Assembly: GCA_028824715.1 (NCBI GenBank)
Contig: JAPPCV010000053.1
Span: 21,808-85,807, forward strand
DNA: 64,000 nucleotides
Source of the DNA: Boseongicola sp.
Lineage (GTDB): Bacteria > Pseudomonadota > Alphaproteobacteria > Rhodobacterales > Rhodobacteraceae
Direction: 5' to 3'
Both the position numbers and the translations under genes were made by a program. This document shows positions 36,878 through 46,606 of this stretch, one piece after another. Below the pieces are notes generated by a model. That model made no database searches. It was not told the DNA's origin and saw only the letters and a program-made list of their open reading frames with translations. Within the stretch, counting starts at the first letter, position 1; each line of letters begins with the position of its first letter.

Positions 36878-37130
36878 AGGTCATGGCGCCGCTTGCCGGG
36901 GCAGATCCCGTCTCAGGGAGTTGCCGCGCGATTCTCGTTGACGGAAATGCCGAATCTTTTCAACCTCGGCACATGAGAAGGAACGAGGCCCGTGACGAAA
37001 TGCCTGCCATAAGGTGCATCGCGACGCTTCGCAGGTCGACCGGTTGCGATCTCGTGACCCGATGGCTGCTCCCTTGGCAGCAGCCACCGACCCGGCCAGA
37101 TCTGCAACCCGACCATTCGGACCCCGCTCC

Positions 37131-39230
37131 ATGCCTTCGCCACGCGCCCTGCGCCTTGCCATCGATATCGGAGGAACCTTCACGGACACCGTCCTTGTCG
37201 ACGGTGACGGGCGAATCCTGGCAACGACCAAGACCGCGACAACACCGGCAGAGCCAGCGCTCGGCGCCATTGATGGCGCCCGTCCTGCACTGACCGAGGC
37301 GTCGGCGACCTGGGACGAAATCGGCGGCTTCATCCACGGCACCACGCTTGCCACCAATGCGCTGATCGAACGCCGAGGCGCGAAGGTCGGCACGATCACG
37401 ACCGAAGGCTTCCGCGACATCCTCGAAATTGCCTACGAGCGGCGCCACAGCCAGTATGCGATCAATCTCGAAAAGCCTGACCTGATCGTGCCTCGAACGC
37501 GAGCATTCACGGTGGGCGGGAGGACGAACGCACGCGGTGAGGAACTCGTGCCGTTCGACGAAGATGTGGTGGCGGCCTTGGCCAGCCGGCTTGAGGCCGA
37601 TGGAATCGAGGCGGTCGCCATCTGCCTGCTTCATGCCTACGCGAACCCGGCCCACGAATTGCGGCTGCGCGAGATGCTCCGGATGGCGCTGCCGGACCTG
37701 GTGATTTCGGTCAGCCACGAAGTCAGCCCGGAAGCGCGCGAGTTCGACCGGTTGTGCACCACGATCGCCAACGCCTACATCCAGCCGCTCATGTCACGCT
37801 ATCTCGCGGACTTCGAAGTCCGGTTCCGAGCCGCCGGACTGGCATGCCCCATCCTGATGATGACCGCGAGCGGCGGCATGACCACGCTTGAGACCGCATC
37901 GCGCCTGCCGGTACGGCTCGTTGAATCAGGCCCGGCCGGAGGCGCGATCCTGGCCGCACGGCTCGCCCGCGAGACCGGCAGGGGCCAGGTGCTGTCGTTT
38001 GACATGGGCGGCACGACGGCCAAGCTCTGCCTGATCGACGACTTCCGGCCCCGGACCGCCCGGAAATTCGAGATCGCCCGCGCCGAACGGTTCATCAAGG
38101 GTTCGGGCATGCCGGTGCGGATTCCGGTCATCGAGATGATCGAGATCGGCGCCGGCGGCGGCTCGATCGCCAGCGTCGACCGGCTCGGCCGAATTCGCGT
38201 CGGACCGCAAAGCGCGGGTGCGGACCCGGGACCGGCCGCCTTCGGGAAAGGCGGCAAGCTGCCGACGGTCACGGATGCCGACATCGTGCAAGGGTTCATT
38301 GCGCCCGACGGCCTCGCCGAGTCCCGCATCAACGTGAACCCCGGCGCCGCCACGGCGGTGCTGAAGAGCGCGGTCGGTGACACCCTTGGCCTGGATCCCG
38401 ACCGCGCGGCGTTTGCCATGACCGAGGTCGTGGACGAGAACATGGCGAGTGCCGGACGGATGCATGCCGTCGAATCCGGCAGAGACCTTGACGAACGCAC
38501 CATGATCGCCATCGGCGGCAACGGTCCGCTTCATGCCACGCGCCTTGCCCGGCGAGCCCAAGTGCGCACCGTTGTCATCCCGAAGAACCCTGGTGTCGGT
38601 TCCGCCGTGGGATTCCTTCACGCGCCGGTGTCCTTCGAAATCGTGCGTTCGCGATACACGACGCTCGAGTCCCTCGACGTCAGCGCGATCAACGGGTTCT
38701 TCAGGGACATGGCCAACGAAGCACGCACGGTTGTCAGGGCCGGCGCACCGGACGGGCCGTTGACCGAACGCCGGGTGGCGTTCATGCGATATCATGGACA
38801 AGGACACGAGATCGAAGTCGCCGTCCCGGCCCGCGACCTTGAGCCGTCTGATGCAGATGGGCTGCGCGGCGCCTTCGAGGCAGAGTACAGCCGACAGTTC
38901 AGCCGTACCGTTCCGGACATGGAGATCGAGATCCTGAACTGGGCGCTTCATCTCGCTTCGGAGGTTCCGGACATCGACCCGGCACATGCCGCACCTGCAC
39001 AGTCCGCCGCGAATCCTGCAGGATCCCGCATGATCCTCTGCGACGTCTCCGGTGAATGGCGCGAAGCCGCAGTCTATGATCGTGCGGAGTTGCGTAACGG
39101 CGCCCGCCTGCCGGGGCCCGCACTGATCACGGAGCCGCAGACGACGACCCTTGTAAGCGCGGATTTCGACGCAAGAGTGGATGGGGCCGGGAACATCTGG
39201 ATGACGCGGCAGGACGGAGCATTGCCATGA
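37131..39230 (+). CDS. hyuA: Hydantoinase/oxoprolinase family protein, A subunit (HyuA-like)
   Basis: ATP-dependent ring-opening amidase subunit of 699 residues, of the N-methylhydantoinase/5-oxoprolinase/acetone carboxylase superfamily. It has the actin-like phosphate motif IDIGGTFTDTVLVDGDG (12-19 core) and GGFIHGTTLATNALIERRGA. Later come VESGPAGGAILAARLA, SFDMGGTTAKLCLIDD and IGAGGGSIASVDRLG. The start at 37131 gives MPSPRALRLAIDIGGTF; an ATG upstream adds unrelated residues. Members open cyclic amides such as N-methylhydantoin. Its stop overlaps the hyuB start by 4 bp. Confidence 0.88.
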   Translation: MPSPRALRLAIDIGGTFTDTVLVDGDGRILATTKTATTPAEPALGAIDGARPALTEASATWDEIGGFIHGTTLATNALIERRGAKVGTITTEGFRDILEIAYERRHSQYAINLEKPDLIVPRTRAFTVGGRTNARGEELVPFDEDVVAALASRLEADGIEAVAICLLHAYANPAHELRLREMLRMALPDLVISVSHEVSPEAREFDRLCTTIANAYIQPLMSRYLADFEVRFRAAGLACPILMMTASGGMTTLETASRLPVRLVESGPAGGAILAARLARETGRGQVLSFDMGGTTAKLCLIDDFRPRTARKFEIARAERFIKGSGMPVRIPVIEMIEIGAGGGSIASVDRLGRIRVGPQSAGADPGPAAFGKGGKLPTVTDADIVQGFIAPDGLAESRINVNPGAATAVLKSAVGDTLGLDPDRAAFAMTEVVDENMASAGRMHAVESGRDLDERTMIAIGGNGPLHATRLARRAQVRTVVIPKNPGVGSAVGFLHAPVSFEIVRSRYTTLESLDVSAINGFFRDMANEARTVVRAGAPDGPLTERRVAFMRYHGQGHEIEVAVPARDLEPSDADGLRGAFEAEYSRQFSRTVPDMEIEILNWALHLASEVPDIDPAHAAPAQSAANPAGSRMILCDVSGEWREAAVYDRAELRNGARLPGPALITEPQTTTLVSADFDARVDGAGNIWMTRQDGALP

Positions 39231-40876
39231 CGGCGGACAACACGCGCCTTCAGGTTCTTTGGGACAGGCTGCTCGCCGTGGTCGAGGAACAGGGACAGAT
39301 TCTCGTCCGCGCCGCCTTCAGCCCGATCGTGCGCGAATGCGGCGACATATCGGCCGGAATCTTCGATGCCGAAGGCCGGATGCTCGCCCAGGCCGTGACC
39401 GGCACGCCCGGGCACGTAAACACGATGGCAATGGCCGTGAAATCTCTCCGCGCCCGCTTTCCGGCGCAGCACATGCGCCCCGGGGACATCTACATGACCA
39501 ACGATCCCTGGATCGCGTCCGGTCACCTGAACGACTTTCTCCTGATGATGCCGATCATCCATGCAGGCCGCCTCGTGGGATTCACCTCATGCACGTCGCA
39601 TCTCGTGGACCTCGGCGGGCAGGGCATGGGACCCGAAGGTTCGGACATTCAGGACGAAGGTCTCCTGATACCGCCCTGCAGGCTGGTGGCGGCTGGCAAG
39701 GTGAACGACCTCCTGCTCGACATCGTGAAGGCGAACTCGCGCGAACCGATCGCCAACGAAGGCGACATCTATGCGCTGATAGCCTGCTGCGAGGCCGGCG
39801 CGGCCCGGGTTTGCCGGACAATGGACGAGTTTGGCCTCACCGACTTCCGGGAACTCTCGCGCTACATCGTCGAGACATCGCGCCGGGGAACGCTCGACAT
39901 CATCGCGGAACTGCCGAAGGGGACATGGAACAGCGCCATGACCGTGGACGGCTATGACCGGCCGCTGACGCTGCGGGCCGCCCTCACGATCGCGGAGGAC
40001 CATGTGCTGGTCGACTTTGCCGGCACCGACCCTTGCGCCGCGAAAGGCATCAACGTGCCGCTGAACTATGCCACGGCATACACGGTCTTCGCCCTTCGCT
40101 GCATCATCGGCCCCGACATCCCCAACAACGACGGCTCGCTGGAGCCCTTCCAGGTCACGGGACCGCCCGGCTGCATACTGAATGCCAGGCCGCCGTCCCC
40201 GGTCGCGATGCGCCACACGCTTGGGCAGATGACGCCCGACCTTGTCTTCGGGTGCCTGGCGCAGGCACTTCCCGACTTGGTCCCCGCCGAGGGCGCGTCC
40301 TGCATGTACGACCTGCCGCTTCGGCATGCACCCGAAGCGGCAGCGCGCGGAGACGTCCAGTTTGCCCTGGAACTCGTCTTCAACGGCGGAACAGGCGCGC
40401 GGCCAACCCGTGACGGCCTGTCGGCCACGGCGTTTCCAAGCGGTGTCTGGGGCAGCCAGGTGGAAACCACCGAGTCCGTGGCGCCGGTCCTGTTTCACCG
40501 CCGCGAACTGCGCAGGGATTCCGGCGGCCCCGGCAGGATGCGCGGCGGACTCGGGCAGCGAATCGAGGTCAGCCCCGCGCTGAACCAGGACATGATCCTG
40601 TTCCTCTCCGTCGAACGGGTCAGGAACCCGGCACGTGGCCGCAGCGAAGGTCTGGCAGGCGCGCCAGGGCGCATCCGGGTCGGCGAGGAGGGGCCGGACC
40701 TGGCTGGCAAGGGAGAGGTTCGCATCAGGCCCGGCGAGCGCCTGATCTTCGAAACCCCGGGCGGGGGCGGGTTCGGGGCTCCCGACCAGCGCCCGCCCGC
40801 CATGCTTGAAAGCGACGTTCAGGCCGGGTTCGTCAGTCCGGGTGCCGCGCGACTTGTCTATGGACGGTCGCCATGA
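39227..40876 (+). CDS. hyuB: Hydantoinase family protein, B subunit (HyuB-like)
   Basis: Partner of HyuA, 549 residues. The family motifs are visible: EQGQILVRAAFSPIVRECGD, GHVNTMAMAVKSLRARFP, MTNDPWIASGHLNDFLLMMP, and ATAYTVFALRCIIGPDIPNN. The C-terminal GGPGRMRGGLGQRIEVSPAL and PGGGGFGAPDQRP are typical. Together with HyuA it would hydrolyse a hydantoin-like or oxoprolinase-like ring with ATP. It overlaps hyuA and the aminotransferase gene by 4 bp each (ATGA). Confidence 0.88.
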   Translation: MTADNTRLQVLWDRLLAVVEEQGQILVRAAFSPIVRECGDISAGIFDAEGRMLAQAVTGTPGHVNTMAMAVKSLRARFPAQHMRPGDIYMTNDPWIASGHLNDFLLMMPIIHAGRLVGFTSCTSHLVDLGGQGMGPEGSDIQDEGLLIPPCRLVAAGKVNDLLLDIVKANSREPIANEGDIYALIACCEAGAARVCRTMDEFGLTDFRELSRYIVETSRRGTLDIIAELPKGTWNSAMTVDGYDRPLTLRAALTIAEDHVLVDFAGTDPCAAKGINVPLNYATAYTVFALRCIIGPDIPNNDGSLEPFQVTGPPGCILNARPPSPVAMRHTLGQMTPDLVFGCLAQALPDLVPAEGASCMYDLPLRHAPEAAARGDVQFALELVFNGGTGARPTRDGLSATAFPSGVWGSQVETTESVAPVLFHRRELRRDSGGPGRMRGGLGQRIEVSPALNQDMILFLSVERVRNPARGRSEGLAGAPGRIRVGEEGPDLAGKGEVRIRPGERLIFETPGGGGFGAPDQRPPAMLESDVQAGFVSPGAARLVYGRSP

Positions 40877-41955
40877 CCCGTGCACGGCAGCATGTCGCGG
40901 CGATGGCGCCCTACGCACTGGCCGACCTTGGGGGGCCGGACAGCCGTCCTGCACCTTCGCTCGCGCAAAACGAGAGCTTCCGCCCGCCTTGCCCGGGCGC
41001 TCTCGAAGCGGTCCTGGCGACCATGGCCGATGCGGCGCTGTACCCGGATCCAGACTGGACAGAGCTGCGTTCGATGATTGCGGCGCACCACGGCATCGAC
41101 CGGGACTGGATCCTCTGCGGCAGCGGCTCGCTCGAGCTGATCGGCTGCCTGGCACGCGCGTTTGCCGGTCCCCACCGCGCGGTTCTCGCGCCGGAACATG
41201 CCTATCCGTATTTTCGCAGCGCGGCGCAGGCGAGCGAGGCCCGGTTCGACGCGGCACCGGAATCCGACTGCACGGCGTCGGCGGACGCCCTTCTCGAAGC
41301 CGTGCGGCCGGACACCGGCTGCGTCTTCCTCGCCAATCCCGGCAACCCGACCGGAACACGGATCCCGAGAGACGAGGTCCGCCGGCTGCGCAACGATCTC
41401 CGCGAGGACATCCTGCTTGTCATTGACGAGGCCTACGGCGAATTCGCCGACCATCTCGATGCACCCGTCTTCGACATGGCCGAAACGGGGAACACGGTCA
41501 TCCTGCGCACGTTTTCCAAGGCCTACGGGTTGGCGGGCTGCCGCGTGGGATGGGGCACGTTTCCGAAAGGGATCGCGGTCGATGTCCGAAAGGTCCTGAA
41601 CCCCAACAACGTCTCCGCAATCTCGCAGGCTGCCGCGCGAGCCGCACTGCAGGACCATGCATACATGCGCAAGACCTGCGCGCAGACCGCGGAGCGTCGT
41701 GACCAAGCGGCAGGGAAACTGGCCACGCTGGGCATTCGTTGCCCTTCCAGCTGCACCAACTTCCTCCTCCTGGATCTTGAAACGCAGGACCGTGCGCGTT
41801 CCGCCGAGGCACGGCTCCGTTCCGGAGGCGCCGTCCTGCGCAGGCAAGACGCCGCGGGGCTTCCCCATTGCCTCCGCATGACGATCGGTCCGGAAAGGGA
41901 ACTGGACAGTGCCATCTGCCTGCTTGAGACATGGATCGGGGAATGCATGCCATGA
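40873..41955 (+). CDS. PLP-dependent aminotransferase, HisC-like
   Basis: Fold type I aminotransferase of 360 residues, close to the histidinol-phosphate aminotransferase branch. Landmarks are SLAQNESFRPPCPGA, ALYPDPDWTELRSMIAAHHG, ANPGNPTGTRIPRDEV, VIDEAYGEFADHLD (Asp holding the PLP pyridine nitrogen), and RTFSKAYGLAGCRVGWG with PLP lysine Lys216. As there is no histidine operon nearby, its substrate is probably an amino or keto acid of the local pathway. It is joined to hyuB and the racemase gene by 4-bp overlaps. Confidence 0.87.
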   Translation: MTRARQHVAAMAPYALADLGGPDSRPAPSLAQNESFRPPCPGALEAVLATMADAALYPDPDWTELRSMIAAHHGIDRDWILCGSGSLELIGCLARAFAGPHRAVLAPEHAYPYFRSAAQASEARFDAAPESDCTASADALLEAVRPDTGCVFLANPGNPTGTRIPRDEVRRLRNDLREDILLVIDEAYGEFADHLDAPVFDMAETGNTVILRTFSKAYGLAGCRVGWGTFPKGIAVDVRKVLNPNNVSAISQAAARAALQDHAYMRKTCAQTAERRDQAAGKLATLGIRCPSSCTNFLLLDLETQDRARSAEARLRSGGAVLRRQDAAGLPHCLRMTIGPERELDSAICLLETWIGECMP

Positions 41956-42695
41956 CACCGTCCCGCGGACGAGCCCGGCTGGGTCTTCTCGTCCCTTTCA
42001 CGAACACGAACCTCGAGCCGGACATGACCCTCATGAGCCCCCCGGGCATCTCCGTCCACACAGCCCGTCTCGGGGGATATGACGCGGAGCGGATACCGGA
42101 CGAGACCCAGATGCAGGGGCTCGGCGCATCGGACTTCGACGAACCGCTCCGGCTGCTCATGGGAGTCAGTCCCGACATCATCCTCTACGGCTGCACGTCG
42201 GCAACGCTCGCACACGGGCCCGAATTCGACAGGAAGCTCGCGGCCCGCGCCAGGTCCGTGAGCGGCGCCGAGACGGTGACCGCGGCGGGCGCCCTGGTCT
42301 CCGCACTGGAGGCTCTGGGCGCCCGAAAGGTCGGCCTTGCCTCACCCTACGTTCCGGCAATCAACGACATGGCCGTCGCGTTCCTTGCCGAGGCAGGCAT
42401 CGAAACCGTCCGGCGTTCAGAGGTTCCGGTTCCGCTCAGCAACGAGGAACAGGGCGCGATGACCCCCGACGAGGTCCTTGCCTCAGGGATCCGCGCCGAC
42501 CATGACGATGCAGATGCCATTGTCCTCTCCTGCACGGACATGCGAAGCGTCGAATCCGTCGCGCGACTTGAACAGGCCCTTGGCAAGCCCGCGATTTGTT
42601 CAAACCAGGCCATGATGCACGAGGCGCTCCGCCGCCTTGGCATCGACAGTCCCGTTGCGGGATTCGGCATGCTCCTTGAAAGGCCCCGCACATGA
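41952..42695 (+). CDS. Asp/Glu racemase superfamily protein (maleate isomerase/arylmalonate decarboxylase-like)
   Basis: A 247-residue two-Cys enzyme. The N-terminal LGLLVPFTNTNLEPDMTLM is the maleate isomerase-type opening. The catalytic cysteines are Cys81 in LYGCTSATLAHG and Cys194 in VLSCTDMRSV. VGLASPYVPAINDMAVAFL lies between them. The family includes hydantoin racemase, maleate cis-trans isomerase and aspartate racemase; here it lies in a hydantoinase operon. Exact activity is not fixed by the motifs. ATGA overlaps join it to both neighbours. Confidence 0.82.
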   Translation: MTPSRGRARLGLLVPFTNTNLEPDMTLMSPPGISVHTARLGGYDAERIPDETQMQGLGASDFDEPLRLLMGVSPDIILYGCTSATLAHGPEFDRKLAARARSVSGAETVTAAGALVSALEALGARKVGLASPYVPAINDMAVAFLAEAGIETVRRSEVPVPLSNEEQGAMTPDEVLASGIRADHDDADAIVLSCTDMRSVESVARLEQALGKPAICSNQAMMHEALRRLGIDSPVAGFGMLLERPRT

Positions 42696-44029
42696 TTTTC
42701 AACGATCTCGCAGAGTTCGTGCTTGGCGCGCCCGACGTGCCGGAAAGCGCTCTCGACTTCACTGCCACGCTGCTCGTTGACACGCTCGGCGTCACGGCGG
42801 GCTCCGTTCGCCTTGACGCCGCCCGCATCGCCCGCGACCACGCGGTGCGGTTTCATGCGGCGGGAACACCCGCCGAGGCAGCCACCCTTCTCTTCGACGG
42901 CCGCAAGGCCTCCATTCCGGGCGCCGCTTTCGCGGCTGCGACGCAAACGGACAATCTTGACGCTCATGACGGCTTCAACCCGACCAAGGGCCATATCGGA
43001 TGTGCCGTCGTGCCCGCGCTCTGCGCGCTGGCCGAACGCGAACCAGCGCTTTCGGCCAGCGACGCACTGGCCGCACTTGCGATTTCCTACGAGGTCGCCG
43101 CCCGCGCCGGACTGTCGCTCCATGGGACCGTCAGCGACTACCACACGTCCGGGGCCTGGAACGCGCTTGGCGTCGCTGCACTTGGTGCGCGGCTGCGCAA
43201 CCTTGACGCCAACCGGCTCCGGCAGGCGCTCGGAATCGCCGAATACCATGGACCGCGCAGCCAGATGATGCGCGAAATCGCAAACCCGACAATGCTGCAT
43301 GACGGCTCCGGAATGGGCGCGTTCACGGGCCTCACGGCGGTGCTGCTCGCAGAGGAAGGGTTTGTGGGAGCCCCGGCCATAACCGTCGAATCCGAAGATG
43401 TCGCGGAACGCTGGAGCGATCTCGGCCAGCGCTGGACGGTCGAGCAGAACTACATCAAGCCTTATCCGATCTGCCGATGGGCACACGGGGCAATCGACGC
43501 CCTCGGCCGGCTCATGGAGGATCACGGGATCGCCGCGCATGACGTTTCCGCCATTGACGTGAACACGTTTGCCGAAGCCGCAGAACTCTTCCCCGGCATG
43601 CCGAAGACCACGTCACAAGCCCAGTACTCACTTGCCTTCGCCCTCGCCGCGCTGCTCGTCCACGGCAAGATCGGACCGGACCAGGTGACCGGAATGGCCC
43701 TGTCGGACCCCGGCATCGAAGCCGTCGTCGGGAAGATCCGGGCGTCAGAGGATCCCCGTCACTCGGCGCGGTTCCCGGAAGGCCGCTGGTCCGACGTCAC
43801 GGTTCATCTGTCCGACGGTCGCACGCTGTCTTCGGGAGACGTCAATGCGAAGGGCGGCCCGGAAGCCCCCCTGCCCCGCGACGCCGTCAAGGCGAAGTTC
43901 CTTGAAATGGCGAGCAGCCTTGGCCGCGACCGGGCGGCCGCAATATGGGACATGCGCGACCGCTTGACGGATCCGGGGTCCAGGTTCGCCGACCTGTTGC
44001 AGCTCCTCCACGCACGTCCGGACACATGA
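42692..44029 (+). CDS. MmgE/PrpD family protein
   Basis: A 445-residue member of the 2-methylcitrate dehydratase/aconitate decarboxylase superfamily. It begins LAEFVLGAPDVPESALDFTA, then DTLGVTAGSVRLDAARIA. FAAATQTDNLDAHDGFNPTK contains the His/Asp active-site region, followed by GHIGCAVVPALCALAE and QNYIKPYPICRWAHGAIDAL. Superfamily members handle dicarboxylic or tricarboxylic acids and sometimes cis/trans isomers. In this operon it may process a product of the preceding racemase/isomerase. It is joined to its neighbours by 4-bp overlaps. Confidence 0.87.
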   Translation: MIFNDLAEFVLGAPDVPESALDFTATLLVDTLGVTAGSVRLDAARIARDHAVRFHAAGTPAEAATLLFDGRKASIPGAAFAAATQTDNLDAHDGFNPTKGHIGCAVVPALCALAEREPALSASDALAALAISYEVAARAGLSLHGTVSDYHTSGAWNALGVAALGARLRNLDANRLRQALGIAEYHGPRSQMMREIANPTMLHDGSGMGAFTGLTAVLLAEEGFVGAPAITVESEDVAERWSDLGQRWTVEQNYIKPYPICRWAHGAIDALGRLMEDHGIAAHDVSAIDVNTFAEAAELFPGMPKTTSQAQYSLAFALAALLVHGKIGPDQVTGMALSDPGIEAVVGKIRASEDPRHSARFPEGRWSDVTVHLSDGRTLSSGDVNAKGGPEAPLPRDAVKAKFLEMASSLGRDRAAAIWDMRDRLTDPGSRFADLLQLLHARPDT

Positions 44030-44994
44030 CCGGGGAGCCCCGCATCCTCCTGCACAACGACGCCACCGCAAGGCATGCGGACAGGTTGCGGTCCGCGTTT
44101 CCTCGTTGCGACGTGGCGGAATGCACGACCTACGAGAGCCTGCCAGGCATGATCCGGGAGTTCAGGCCAGACGTCGTGTTCACGATCCGGTTCGCAGGCA
44201 GTCAGGGCTTTCCCCGCGACGCCATGCTGGCGCCGGGCGGTCCCCGATGGATCGCGAATGGCGGCGTGGGAACCGACCATTTCGGGCAATGGGATCCGGC
44301 TTGCACGACGATCACCAACGCCGCCGGCGTGGCGGCCGACATGATGGCGGAGTACATACTGGGCGGGTTCCTCCACTTCACTCTCGACATCGAGGGGCTT
44401 CGCCAGGACAAGGCAGGCCGCATCTGGCGCGGGCGCAACATGGTGCCGCTCAAGGGCAAGACGCTCCTGATCGTCGGTCTCGGGCATACCGGGCGTGCGC
44501 TTGCCGAGAAGTCCAAGGCCCTTGGCATGCGCGTGGTCGGCGTGCGCTCGCGGCCGCAGCCCGACAAATGCGTCGACATCGTCGGCGGCCCGGACGACCT
44601 CCCCGGATTCCTGCAGGACGCTGACTGCATCGCCGTCTGCGCTCCGCTTACGCCGGCAACCCGCGGCATGATCGGAAGGGCCGAGATTGCCGCGATGAAA
44701 CCGGGCATGCTCTTGGCCGATGTCTCTCGCGGCGGCATCGTGGACCAGGCGGCCCTCGCGGAGGCGCTTGTCTCCGGCCATGTCGCCGGTGCCGCACTTG
44801 ACGTGTTCGAGACCGAGCCCCTGCCGACGGACAATCCGCTCTGGGGCATCGACAACCTGATCATCTCGCCGCATTGCTCATCGGTCTACGACGGTTGGGA
44901 AGACGCCACCTTCGACCTCTTCCTTGAGAATCTCGACCGATGGATTGCGGGAAGCCCGCTCCGGAATGTCGTCGATCCGGAGCGCGGCTATTGA
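44026..44994 (+). CDS. D-2-hydroxyacid dehydrogenase family protein
   Basis: NAD-dependent oxidoreductase of 322 residues. The NAD loop is LIVGLGHTGRALAEKSKALG. The catalytic residues lie in DVSRGGIVDQAALAEAL (Arg), ALDVFETEPLPTDNPLWG (Glu) and LIISPHCSSVYDGWED (His283). The N-terminal about 100 residues form the substrate domain. The enzyme would reduce a 2-keto acid or oxidise a D-2-hydroxy acid produced upstream in the operon. The ATGA at 44026 overlaps the MmgE/PrpD stop, and its stop overlaps the M81 start. Confidence 0.9.
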   Translation: MTGEPRILLHNDATARHADRLRSAFPRCDVAECTTYESLPGMIREFRPDVVFTIRFAGSQGFPRDAMLAPGGPRWIANGGVGTDHFGQWDPACTTITNAAGVAADMMAEYILGGFLHFTLDIEGLRQDKAGRIWRGRNMVPLKGKTLLIVGLGHTGRALAEKSKALGMRVVGVRSRPQPDKCVDIVGGPDDLPGFLQDADCIAVCAPLTPATRGMIGRAEIAAMKPGMLLADVSRGGIVDQAALAEALVSGHVAGAALDVFETEPLPTDNPLWGIDNLIISPHCSSVYDGWEDATFDLFLENLDRWIAGSPLRNVVDPERGY

Positions 44995-46520
44995 CCCGAA
45001 TTGCCCGGAAGCAACGGATCGCCGTCGCCGGCTTTCAGCACGAGACCAACAGTTTCGGCTACGGAACGGCAGGAATGCCGGAATTCGAAATGGCGGATTC
45101 ATGGCCCGCCCTCGTTGAAGGCAGTGCCGTGCGCGATGGAACGCTCGGCCTGAACCTGCCGATCGCCGGATTCATCAAGGCGGCGGAGGCGTCTGCAAAG
45201 ATTGAGCTCCATCCCGTCCTTTGGTGTGCAGCCGAACCTTCCGGTCCCGTGACCGACCACGCCTTCGAGACGATCACGGCACGCATTCTCGACGGCCTCG
45301 GCAAGGCCGCACCTCTGGACGGCCTGTATCTTGACCTGCACGGCGCGATGATCACCGCAAGCCACGACGACGGCGAAGGCGAATTGCTTCGCCGCATCCG
45401 TGCGCGGCTTGGTCCAGACCTGCCGATTGCTGTCAGTCTTGACATGCATGCGAACGTCACGAACGACATGATCCGCCACGCCAGCTCGATCAGCATCTAT
45501 CGCACCTACCCCCATCTCGACATGGGCCGGACTGGCGCCCGCGCCTTGTCCCGCCTGCTGCGCCTGCTCGAAGGCGAGCGGCGTGTGACAGCGTTTCGGC
45601 AATTGCCTTACATCATCCCCATGCATGCCCAGCATACGGGTTCCGATCCCATGCGCAGGCTCTACGGAATTGCAACCGACATGTCTGGTGGAGACATCGA
45701 TGTCGAACTCGCCGTCGGGTTCACCGGTGGCGACATCGCCGATTCCGGCCCCTCGCTGCTCGCCAGCGCCATCGATCAGGCAAGGGCGGATGCCGCGGCC
45801 GATGCCCTTCTCGAAGAGACGCTCGCTGCCGAAACGGAATTTGACTGCACGCTCTTCACGCCCGAGGAAGCCGTGGAAGCCGCATTGGCGTATCCTTCCG
45901 GCCGGCCCGTCACGATTGCCGACGTGCAGGACAACCCCGGCGGCGGCGCGTCATCGGACACGACCGGGCTCCTCGAGGCGCTCGTGAACGCCCGGGGAAG
46001 ACAGGTCATCGTCGGCGTCATCCATGATCCTGCAGCGGCAGCCGAGGCGCACGGGCTCGGCATCGGACGCGAGTTCCGGTTCAGTCTGGGCGGCAAGTCG
46101 GGCATCAGTGGAGACACGCCCCTTGACGCGCGCTTCCGCGTCGAGGCCCTGAGCGACGGAGAAGTTGCCTACCGAGGCGAAATGTACGGCGGCGGCTCGG
46201 CCCAGATGGGGCCGACGGCAGTGTTGCGCCCGCTCGGGACCGACGCCGACATTCGCATCGTGACCTCAAGCGTCCGCAACCAGTGTCTCGACCGGGCCTA
46301 TTTCTCCCACATCGGCCTCGTTCCCGAGGAGGCGGACATAATTGCCGTCAAGAGCACCGTGCACTACCGAGCCGAATTCGAGCCGATCAGCCAGGGCGTG
46401 ATTTCCTGCGGTGCACCGGGGGCGCTGCTTTGCGACATTGGCCTGATTCCATATCGAAAGCTGCGCCCCGGCATTCGCCTGGGACCGTGCGGGCACGTTC
46501 ACGTCTTGCCAGGCGAATAA
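44991..46520 (+). CDS. M81 family metallopeptidase (MlrC-like), TTG start
   Basis: A 509-residue zinc peptidase of the MlrC family, named after microcystin degradation but mostly acting on small cyclic or linear peptides/amides. Key zinc-binding sequences are AGFQHETNSF (15-22), LYLDLHGAMITASHDDGEGE and AVSLDMHANVTNDMIRHASS, with YRTYPHLDMGRTGARAL near the fold centre. A TTG at 44991, inside TTGA, begins MTRIARKQRIAVAGFQHETN; the longer frame starting at an ATG at 44940 overlaps the upstream gene without homology. It would cleave a peptide bond or amide in the pathway. Confidence 0.88.
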   Translation: MTRIARKQRIAVAGFQHETNSFGYGTAGMPEFEMADSWPALVEGSAVRDGTLGLNLPIAGFIKAAEASAKIELHPVLWCAAEPSGPVTDHAFETITARILDGLGKAAPLDGLYLDLHGAMITASHDDGEGELLRRIRARLGPDLPIAVSLDMHANVTNDMIRHASSISIYRTYPHLDMGRTGARALSRLLRLLEGERRVTAFRQLPYIIPMHAQHTGSDPMRRLYGIATDMSGGDIDVELAVGFTGGDIADSGPSLLASAIDQARADAAADALLEETLAAETEFDCTLFTPEEAVEAALAYPSGRPVTIADVQDNPGGGASSDTTGLLEALVNARGRQVIVGVIHDPAAAAEAHGLGIGREFRFSLGGKSGISGDTPLDARFRVEALSDGEVAYRGEMYGGGSAQMGPTAVLRPLGTDADIRIVTSSVRNQCLDRAYFSHIGLVPEEADIIAVKSTVHYRAEFEPISQGVISCGAPGALLCDIGLIPYRKLRPGIRLGPCGHVHVLPGE

Positions 46521-46606
46521 ACGGTTGAATCGTCGGGATTTGCGGTCAGTATTGTCTTTGATGAAGAATCCGGACCACCGGACCCAAACAGATGTGGAGG
46601 AACACA

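Noticed and set aside
39587..41359. Antisense frame of about 590 codons over hyuB and the aminotransferase
   Set aside because: No domain or start signal; the sense genes are certain.
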